NCBI GenBank assembly: GCA_026018925.1 | Contig: JAKSZU010000016.1 | Span: 4,942,940-5,006,939 of the forward strand | Origin: Tupaia tana | Lineage: Eukaryota; Chordata; Mammalia; Scandentia; Tupaiidae | Direction: 5' to 3' | DNA length: 64,000 bases | The notes under the pieces: generated by a model | What the model was told of the DNA's origin: nothing | Databases searched by the model: none | The model's input: the letters and a program-made list of their open reading frames with translations, nothing else | Position numbers and translations under genes: made by a program | Shown: positions 56,470 to 64,000 of the stretch, piece by piece | How positions within the stretch are numbered: position 1 is the stretch's first letter | Layout of the letters: every line of letters begins with the position of its first letter

Positions 56470-56540
56470 GGCTTTTACTGCACCCCAGTCCAGGAGGGAA
56501 AAGCGGGGAACCACAGGGGCAGCGGCAGGAGGTGGGTCCT
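56470..56540 (+). repeat. 71-bp duplicated segment, copy 2
   Basis: Partner of 54431-54501, about 2.04 kb away in the same direction. Both copies read in an open frame encoding similar peptides (YCTPVQEGKAGNHRGSGRR here). The eight differences show no codon-position bias, so coding is not indicated. Confidence 0.85.
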
Positions 56541-58811
56541 TGCACATCTCTGTTCCATTCCCCCGGCTCTTCCTGGGATGTCTTCCCCCTTCTTTTCCTG
56601 ACCCCCTCACGTGCTTCCTTAGAACTCAGCATCCTTCTCCAGGATCCGGGCCCCTCCACCTGCCTTGGCACCTCATGGAGTCACGCAGGACAGAGGTTCC
56701 CGGACGGCCCTTCTGCAGGTGGGTAAGATGAACAGGTTAGGGGAGTGTTCAGCTTAACAGTGATGTTTAAAGTACTGGTACAGAGATTCGCATGTTTCAG
56801 TATTTCATTTTCTAATGCATCAAGATGTTTTTCTTCATGAAGTCTGTAGCATTTTAAGAGAATACAGGCCATCGTGGGAATATTTTAAAGTAGAATTCTG
56901 AGGTCAGTGTAGCAAACTAAATATAGCCAGATTAGGTGGGTTCGACACGCAGGTGTGAAAGATCTCAGCTCCTGCTGATTCTCGCCGGAAATCTCTAATG
57001 ATTTCACTATCGGATGTCTTTTAGTTGCGAAATTTAAAAATTAGGTTAAAAAAATTGAAGCTTTTTTTTTTCCCCATTGTTAAGGGCAAAACACACCTAA
57101 TTGATTTCACTGGAGCCCAGAGGCTGCTGGTGACGAAATATGCTGATGATGCAAAGGGTCGTGGTGTGTTGTTTCCCAGTGTGTTTGAAGACGATCGTCC
57201 CTAGACTCAAATTACTCCCTACTTTTGCCATAATGACGCAGGTACAGTCGTTCTGCTTAATTATGGTTGACTATCGAAAACTCCTTTTCCCTCGAGCCAC
57301 TGAAAGTTTTATTGGAGTTCTTTAATATGATTATAAAAATGAATGGGCTCGTAATTAGATATAAGAGAAGCCAATGCAAAGTTTGTTTAGGAAACAGTTC
57401 TACACATGGAGTTACCCGTTTCTGCACGTGAGGCCAGAATACTGACAGTACGCATTTAACGTCTGAGCTGCGCACTGACTGCGTCGGGAAGGATGATTTG
57501 AAAGTTAATTTGGATCCTCTTATAATTGCATTGAAAAGGTAATACGTTATCATCATTAAAATCAATACTCTCATGCCGTCAATAATTGTTGATATTTTTA
57601 ACTTTCCCTATGCCTTCCATTATCGAAGTGAGATCTAGGCTTAGTCAACACACTTACTATTCAGAAACCTCTAATCAAGGGATGAATAGGACTCTGATTT
57701 ATGAATATTCTGACTTCAATTTAGTTGCCATTGATTTTTAATCACAGCTTGAGAGGCATCCTGGAGGCATTGAGAGCCTTCTTCGAAAGAGATGTCGCCC
57801 AGTTTCTCTTGTACACGAGCAGAACGTTTTCACGTTACCCCTAACGCGAGTCATTTCTGTAGCGTAGAGAAACTGGCCATTGCTCTGTCAGCAGAACCCG
57901 AGTGTGGATTCGGGCAGCACGTGGCTCTGGCCGCTGAGCTGGGCGTTTCAGAAGCCGGGCCAGCGTTGGCAGGGGCTGGCCGACACCGAGCGTCCTCCCT
58001 CGCAGTGGCCGTGCCTCTCCTCTGTGTCTAGAATGAGAATCTCTGTTACGAGCTACTGGGGATTAACCCATTTTGCCTTCGCTCTCTGGTTGCCTGGCAG
58101 CTAGATGGAAGTGTTTGCGTTCCTTCCCATCTCTGGGCAGGGGCAAAGAGAAACAGCAGTCCCTTCAGTATTCCTGCCCTCCAAAGCGCGGTGAAACAGC
58201 CTTCGACAGTAAGCCGGCGTGTTTTCTTGCACAGGCAGAGGGAGAAACCGAGGATGTGTGCACGGGGCCTGCGGCTGGCACTGGGGCGGGGTGTGGTACA
58301 AAAGGTCGCTGTGCCCGCTTGGTTGTTTGCGTAGACCTCAGTGGACGGCCCTCAAAGGCCAGACATCATGTTCTCAGCAGCAGCCAGCTTAGGGTGGCCA
58401 TCGTCCCCGAGTGGACTGGGAGTCATTTTCTCTGAATCTCAGCCAACTTGTCTTCTGTGTGCGTGTCACGTTATGGGAAGGAGATTCGCGTGCTGGGCCT
58501 TGAGTATTCCCAGGAAAGTAACATAGTGAGCCCGTCTGGAGACCCGCCCTGGCTTCTGGCATGGCACTGGACACAAACTGGGATGGAGAACGGGTCCTCC
58601 CATGTGATTTGGTTGTTTCCATGTGCGTAAGGAATCACTTGGAATAAACGGAAGCAAAAGTCGATCCTACGAGTTTTCAGATGTTGGAGAAGTCATTTGG
58701 GTTCTGGACCCTCTGACGTGGCAGGGCCCCTTACGTGGTACCTCGGTTCTGTCACTTGCGCACTGTAATATCTGGGCTAGAAATGATGCTTGCTTCTTCC
58801 TAAGAGTGGTG

Positions 58812-58842
58812 CTCTATCTATCTATCTATCTATCTATCTATA
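58812..58842. repeat. CTAT tetranucleotide microsatellite
   Basis: About seven CTAT units in a row. Confidence 0.93.
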
Positions 58843-59048
58843 TGGAGATCTGTATCTATGTCTATTTATATCATAAATATGCTTGAACAGTCTCTAAAGT
58901 ATTTTGGAAGCTGTCTGATCCTTCTAGAACAATAATGCTTTGGGGTGCGATTTTGTCTTGCCGTGTCACCCTCGTACCAGCACAGTGACAGAAGGATGGG
59001 CCCTCAGTGAGTGAGTGGGATGTGGAAGAACCTCTTGATATGTTAAAA

Positions 59049-59272
59049 TCTTTTTTTTTTTTTTTTCTAGAGATAGAGATAGAGAGGGAAAGTGAGAAAT
59101 GGTCCCCCATGGGAAGTGGCCATGCCTCAGTCCCTTCTCCGTTCGCTTCTCAGGACTTTGGGCATGCACACATATGTACCTAGTGTGTTTCTCAAGCTAC
59201 TGGATCCAGGACTCAAACCACAGGGCTGGTCATGTAGAATCCAGTGCTTTAACCACCACGCCACCTGATGAT
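59049..59272 (-). mobile_element. tRNA-derived SINE, type L, 3' block lost
   Basis: T run, then GATAGAGATAGAGAGGGAAAGTGAG, CCCTTCTCCGTTCGCTTC and a head with GACTCAAACCACAGGGCTGG. Left member of a pair. Confidence 0.82.
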
Positions 59273-59278
59273 TCATAC

Positions 59279-59528
59279 TTTATTTTATTTTTAAAGTTTT
59301 TGCTGTAGGGCATATGCACTTACCAAAGAAGCGAGAGAGACAGAGAGACATTGCCCTCCCAGGGTGGAGGCCACACCACAGTCCCTTCTCCTCCATTCTC
59401 CTCTCAGGATTTTGGGCACACACACACACGTGTCTGACATGATTTTCAAGCCACCAGGACTGGGACTTAAACTGTGGAGTCAGCCATGTGGGGTCCAGCA
59501 CCTTAACCACCATGCTGCCTGCTGGCCC
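59279..59528 (-). mobile_element. tRNA-derived SINE, type L
   Basis: GTTTTTGCTGTAGGGCATATGC 3' block, a full body and a head ending CTGCCTGCTGGCCCC. The left neighbour lies at its tail. Confidence 0.9.
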
Positions 59529-60859
59529 CTTCTTTTATTTTTATATATGTAGTAGAGTTACCTTTTTGGTGAACAGCTCTATGAGTTATAGCACAGAGAA
59601 ACTGCATAGCACAAAAATTTTACTGCTTGTCAATTTAAAAGTAAAATAAATGTTTAGAATGTCTCCCTTTGAAGGAGCCACTGTGTGGGCTCCGCAGAGC
59701 GAGTCCACAGCCGCAGCCTCTGCCTGGAAGCCGCCGAGAGTCTTGTTATAGGTGTTCTTCATTTCTTCCTAATTTGCAAGTAGATTTCAGTTTCCTAATC
59801 ATTTATTTAAATAACCTTTTATTTATGCTGAGATAAGGATCTGCCTTTGTTATAAAATATTGCTTTAAGACGATGAGAGAATACCTGTTTTTCCCTAAGA
59901 AGTTCTCACGGAAGGAATAAAACCATTTGTCAGCACCTCCTGGCAGTGGCTAGTAACACTGTGTGGCTGAGCGCGGCGTGGCACATTCAGCCGTGACACT
60001 GTGACACGCCCCGGCCTCGGCCTCACGACTGCCCAGTCGGTGACTGCGTCCTTAGACACACGAGAAGCTCGAGGCTCCTGGCCAGCAGTTCCTGGGGAGA
60101 GTCGGACTGGAGCCCAGGCTCTTCCCACTCCCAGCAGCCTTCTGTAACAGACACAGTTCATCGGGCTAGCGTAGCGAGTGTGTCTCTGTGCACACAGGTA
60201 CTCACACGCACATCGAAGAGAGAAAAGGCGGGGGAGGGAGGGGTTTTCAAGAAGCTGCCAAAGAATTTGTTGGGTACCCCCTGTTTCTTAAATAGCAGAG
60301 GCCGTTGCAGGACCCACACAGCCCGCTGAACACCCATTGCAGTCCTGGTGTCCCTATGTGAACTTTCATCTCTTCAGGCAGGAGCGTCCCTGGTGTGGGA
60401 ACACTGGAAGTATGGCGACTGGTGCCGTGTCGCCTCCTCCCTGTTGTCACAGCTCCGAGCCACAACTAGTGTCCATTCCTGTACTGCTGTCAGCCGAGCA
60501 GTGGCCCGGCACCCGTGTGCCATCAGTGCCTCCTCGAGGTTCAGCAGGTGTCCAGCCAGGTGACGGAGGGGTCGGGGCTCGTGGCAGTCCTCCCTTTCTG
60601 ATACAGATGAAGACTCCCAAACTAGAGCTGAGGCAAGTAGGCAGACAGACCCCATCTGCGGCCAGAGATTCATTTCCTGACTTCACTTACTCCGTCTCTT
60701 AAGGATGTGTTAACTCTTCAGTCTTTGGCAAAAGTTCTACCAGGCAGCAGCCCCAAATATCACCCATCCCTAAATAAGTTAACTGTCTGCAGGAAATCTT
60801 AGATTTCCTGTTGTTGCTGAAGAGGTGTTAGACGTCAGCACTTTCAGAGTCTCCTTCTT
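59529..60859. other. Unique sequence
   Basis: AT-rich then GC-rich. 60040-60130 may be a worn antisense MIR (GGAGAGTCGGACTGGAGCCCAGGCTC). No gene could be supported. Confidence 0.38.
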
Positions 60860-61045
60860 CCTGCCTCTGAGTGGCTGGGTGACATTAGGACAGTTACTTA
60901 AACTCTCAACTGTAGCCTTCTATGAAAGAAGCCATGTAATATTCCCTATTTCATGGGGTTATTTTCAGGATTAACTGAAATAATGAATATAAAGCTCCTT
61001 AACATAGGTAGAGATGGATTATCATTATGCTTATTGTTTGTAATA
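60860..61045 (+). mobile_element. MIR
   Basis: GAGTGGCTGGGTGACATTAGGACAGTTACTTAAACTCTC and CATGGGGTTATTTTCAGGATTAACTGAAATAATG keep the MIR order well. Confidence 0.85.
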
Positions 61046-62386
61046 AAGATCCTCATGCTTATAGCTCTCAGAGACAGTCCATTTATAAAAATCTACCTTC
61101 TTGATCTCAGTTCATGGCTGTCTGGTTTCTTTTGACTCTTTCAAATTTGATATATTAGTGCAATGTTCTGGAATGGCTGGATCATTTTCCATGGACATGG
61201 TATTCTACTTTAGTAAGCCCATATTGAGACCCATTTTATCTTCTGTCATTGCACTGGACATAAACTTGTATGGACTGGGCAGTTGTATTCACATGCGAAC
61301 AATCGTCTTCATCACTAAAGAACCTGCAGGAAGGCCAGATAGAAAGTTCTCTGCCTAGGACCACTCCCTTTTCTTTACAGCCCCGTTTCCGATCCTCCCG
61401 TTCTGAGGAACCAGTGCCTCAGAAGGGAATGCTTGCATCCTCCATTCTTGAAAGCAGGAGGAAGGTGCTCTCAGTGCACACCTCCGCCCGGCAGAGTGTG
61501 AGAGTTGGGTACTTTGATCTCTTTCTCCTACTCACGTTGTTACTCAGGCTTCCCAGACACCGCAGACGGATCTTTGCTGCCAAGTAGCTGGGCTTGGGGG
61601 TGCTGCTAGTGGCTACGGGGTGCTGCAAAGCTCCCTGGTCACGTGCGTGAAACCCGGGCATTTGGCTTGGCAACCATGGACTCTGCTGTGCTAACCAGCC
61701 TCCGAGGATGTCCAGCTCAGAGCACCAGCCAGAATCTCCATCAGCAATCAGCTGTCATGTCACTTGCCCAAATAAATTCCAGCTCTGGGTTAAAACTCTC
61801 CATTTGGCCTTTCCTCTGTATCTGTCTATTTTCTGACAAAAGTTTTCTAACAAAAGACACCTTTCAAAGGGGCTGACTGTTTTGAACCTCTGTGCGATCT
61901 ATAGTGCTATGGAGGCATGTCTGTGCTCAGGCGACTGCAGCCCACAATGACAGCCAACGAGCTTCTACCGAAATAGGACAATTTAACTTTTTAAATAACA
62001 CGAGGAGTGGAGCTCATAACAAACATTCAAGCAGGCAGGAGACAGAAGCCAAATAAGGACCCTCATCCCGCCGATAGCCTTCTTATGTCTCTTCATGCAC
62101 ACATACCTGTCCATTCATAACTTCAGACACACATTCCTCTGGGCTTCTAATTAATTTTCTTTACAATTGGTACTCCAAGCAGAACTTATGGAAATCTGGT
62201 AAATGTTGCACTCAGTCAGTAATTGAATGTTGACTGTTTACAGAAAAGAGCTAAAAATAAGGAAAGCCATAATTACCAGAGGTATGCCTGTTTTTCATTT
62301 CCTTATTTAAACAAACAAACAAACAAATGAACAAAAAAAAACACCGCATTATCTGAATTCAGTATGGTTCCTTAGGAATCAAAAAG
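61046..62386. other. Unique sequence, possibly old repeat scraps
   Basis: 61120-61320 and 61740-61830 (AATAAATTCCAGCTCTGGG) have a repeat-like look, but I cannot assign a family. (AAAC)n lies near 62310. No exon is supported. Confidence 0.35.
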
Positions 62387-62398
62387 TTAAGTGATTTT

Positions 62399-62640
62399 GG
62401 GACCAGCAGTTGGCGTACTCCCATGTATTCAACCGCAATTTGAGTCCCTGACCTGGTGGCTTAAACTCACGCCGGCACGTGTGTGTGCCCAAGATCCCGA
62501 GAGGAGAATGGAGGAGAAGGGATTGTGGCATGGCCATCCCCCCCGGGGGGTGATTTCTCGCTTTCTGTCTCTCTGTCTCTGTCTTTCTGGTGAGTGCACG
62601 CACACTATGGCAAAAACCTCTCTAAAAAAGGGAAAAAAAA
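62399..62640 (+). mobile_element. tRNA-derived SINE, type L, A box deleted
   Basis: Sense copy in which GGCGTA joins CTCCCATG, so about 16-18 bases of the A-box and anticodon-arm region are missing. The exact duplication TTAAGTGATTTT lies at 62387-62398 and 62641-62652. The rest is near the consensus. Confidence 0.95.
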
Positions 62641-62652
62641 TTAAGTGATTTT

Positions 62653-63375
62653 AAAATTGGCTAGAAATTAAGCATTTGCATAGCTGATTTTTTTTTTTCA
62701 CAATTGTAATTTCCATATCATCTACAAGCTTGCTGCTGTGGCTGCTATTGTCAGGAGCTGTGCTGTGAACCCCAGGGCCCAGAAGCATTTCTCACTTTCA
62801 TCCCTGCCATTCAGCGCAGTCGGATTCACATTCTGTAATGAGAGCTAAGATTCCCCAGCAACGTCTAGTGAGGGAGTCGGGCGAATAACCAGGTGTGTTA
62901 GAAAATGCCGTAAGGTAACAGAGACCTGCATGCGTTAGATTGTGCCGTGTACACCTGGCTCCGTGAGGGAGAAGGGCTGGACGGATTTTTATGTTCCAGA
63001 GTGACCCAGGCGTGCTCGCGAGGCGTGCGCTGTGGCGGATTTGACAAGGGAACACATGCTGGAAGCTCAGGGGTGGTTTTGGGAGGTTGTCTGGTGCGGA
63101 TGGAAGGTGATCTTGTTTTGTTATGAGAGAAAAACAACAATATGGACTGCAGTCCTGAGGTTCAGTCTGATCTTAGAGCTGATGGGACAGAAACCAGGAG
63201 TTTGCGGGTTTAATTCCAGGTCTGGTCCAATCAGTCCCTCAGAACTGAGTAATTAAAACATTAAGACCATCTGTGAGTACTCAGAAGCCAACTGAATCTT
63301 GAAAAACAAGCAAGAGTTTTTCTTAAGAATAGGTGGTATTTGGTCACTGTGATGAATTGTTTTAAAATTATGCAC
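62653..63375. other. Unique sequence
   Basis: No repeat or exon could be supported. GGGTTTAATTCC at 63207 resembles a B box, but no head surrounds it. Confidence 0.38.
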
Positions 63376-63628
63376 GGGGCCAGAAGGTGGTGTGAAGATT
63401 AAGGTGCGCAACTCCCAATACCTAACTGTGGTTCGAGACCTGGGCCTGATGGCTTGAATATCATGCCAGGCATGTGTATGTTCATGCCCAAAATCCCAAG
63501 AAGAGAAAGAAGAGACTGAGGTATAGCCATACCTCCCAGAGTGACTTCTCTCTATCTTTCTCTGTCTCTCTGCCTGTCTCTGGTGAGAGTGACACATCCT
63601 ATAGCAAAAACCTTAAAAATAAAAAAAG
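63376..63628 (+). mobile_element. tRNA-derived SINE, type L, diverged
   Basis: Sense copy with GGGGCCAGAAGGTGGTGTGAAG, B box GTGGTTCGAGACC and the end CCTATAGCAAAAACCTTAAAAAT. Confidence 0.87.
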
Positions 63629-63710
63629 ATTATGAACCGTGTGTACACACACATCCATGGATATGAACACTCATGCATGCCCTTTGAAGGAGAATAGAAC
63701 ACAGCATTTT

Positions 63711-63961
63711 TTTTTTTTTCGCTATAGGACGCATGCGCTTGCCAGACAGACAGAGAGAGACATAGAGACAGAAAGTGAGAAATCACCCCCCAGGGGGGAT
63801 GGTCACGCCGCAATCCCTTCTCCTTCATTCTCCTCTCGGGATCTTGGGCACGCACGCACACGCACCCGGCGTGAGTTTTAAGCCACCAGGTCTGGGACAT
63901 GAACTGCGGTCGACTACGTGGGAGTCCAGCGACATAGCCATTACGCTAACTGCTGGTTCCC
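63711..63961 (-). mobile_element. tRNA-derived SINE, type L
   Basis: Near-consensus antisense copy. AGAACACAGCATTTT (63696-63710) and AGAACATAGCATTTT (63962-63976) form the target duplication with one difference. Confidence 0.96.
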
Positions 63962-64000
63962 AGAACATAGCATTTTAAGACACTGCACTCTTCAGAATTA

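Larger units (their letters stand above)
55394..59048. other. Longest SINE-free stretch, candidate conserved sequence near 57 kb
   Basis: About 3.6 kb without SINEs. 55400-56740 is GC-rich with overlapping domain-free frames. 56980-57790 is AT-rich and insertion-free, with CACCTAATTGATTTCAC, GCTTAATTATGGTTGAC and GGGCTCGTAATTAG. 57790-58620 is GC-rich again. No exon could be supported. Confidence 0.4.

Noticed and set aside
54350..56601. Duplicated exon encoding YCTPxQxGKxGxHRGSGRR
   Set aside because: Differences between the copies show no third-position bias, and there are no clear splice sites. Retained as a DNA duplication only.
9092..63961. tRNA genes at the many GGTTCGAGTCC boxes
   Set aside because: Each box lies in a SINE head with a body and A tail. 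The acceptor and other stems do not pair as in a true tRNA.
20083..63978. Recurrent peptide frames such as MPKIPRGEWRRRD and ARNHPPGGMATPQSLLLHSPLGILGTH
   Set aside because: They recur because they are translations of the SINE body on either strand, not a protein family.
1..64000. A bacterial-type operon, defence island or phage
   Set aside because: SINEs with A tails, MIR copies and microsatellites show mammalian nuclear DNA. No ribosome-binding sites or gene strings are present.

Overview
The window looks like non-coding nuclear DNA of a placental mammal. Old mammalian repeats (MIR, L2-like, L1M-like) are recognisable, AT-rich and GC-rich unique sequence alternate, there are microsatellites, and there is a retrocopy of a ribosomal protein mRNA. 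No intact protein-coding gene, rRNA or tRNA gene, CRISPR array or bacterial-type operon can be supported. Most open frames lie in repeats or in random GC-rich sequence.

The dominant feature is a dense tRNA-derived SINE family, with more than 60 copies or fragments in 64 kb. In sense orientation a copy starts GGGACCAGCAGTTGGCGTAATGG (A-box-like), has a B box close to GGTTCGAGTCC, a body of about 130 bp and a pyrimidine-rich stretch (GATTTCTCACTTTCTGTCTC). It ends in a conserved block ending CCCTATAGCAAAAACCTCTC and an A tail. I call the full form 'type L' (about 260 bp). A form lacking about 100 bp of body is 'type S' (about 150-165 bp). A second, older tRNA-headed family is 'type C'. These names are mine. 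The A-box and anticodon-arm region resembles a tRNA-Arg, which is an inference. Alu/B1, Bov-B, carnivore CAN and bat VES elements were not seen. I cannot name the species; the SINE is lineage-specific and a library search would settle it.

Layout. 1-9 kb: SINEs of mixed type, MIR copies and an old L1-like stretch (6.7-7.6 kb). 9-17 kb: SINE clusters, two same-site double insertions and a 47-bp-unit minisatellite (12.6-13.05 kb). 17-25 kb: unique stretches, an old repeat broken up by SINEs (22.4-24 kb) and a 76-bp mariner-like inverted-repeat element (24.67 kb). 26-34 kb: nested insertions (a SINE in a type C SINE, a SINE in an old L1). 34-46 kb: unique, possibly conserved regulatory-type sequence between SINE pairs, and an old LTR-like stretch. 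46.5-47.5 kb: processed RPL6 pseudogene on the minus strand beside a TG/TA microsatellite. 48.7-53.8 kb: heavy SINE arrays. 53.8-62.4 kb: the most SINE-poor part, with a diverged 71-bp duplication (54.43 and 56.47 kb) and candidate conserved sequence near 57 kb. 62.4-64 kb: more SINEs.

The genes do not work together in any pathway, because none is intact. The useful content is insertion history: target-site duplications, nested elements and subfamily structure. I did not find a new biological system. The best second-look items are the repeated same-site SINE insertions, the mini-mariner, the 71-bp pair and the unique blocks that resemble conserved regulatory DNA.
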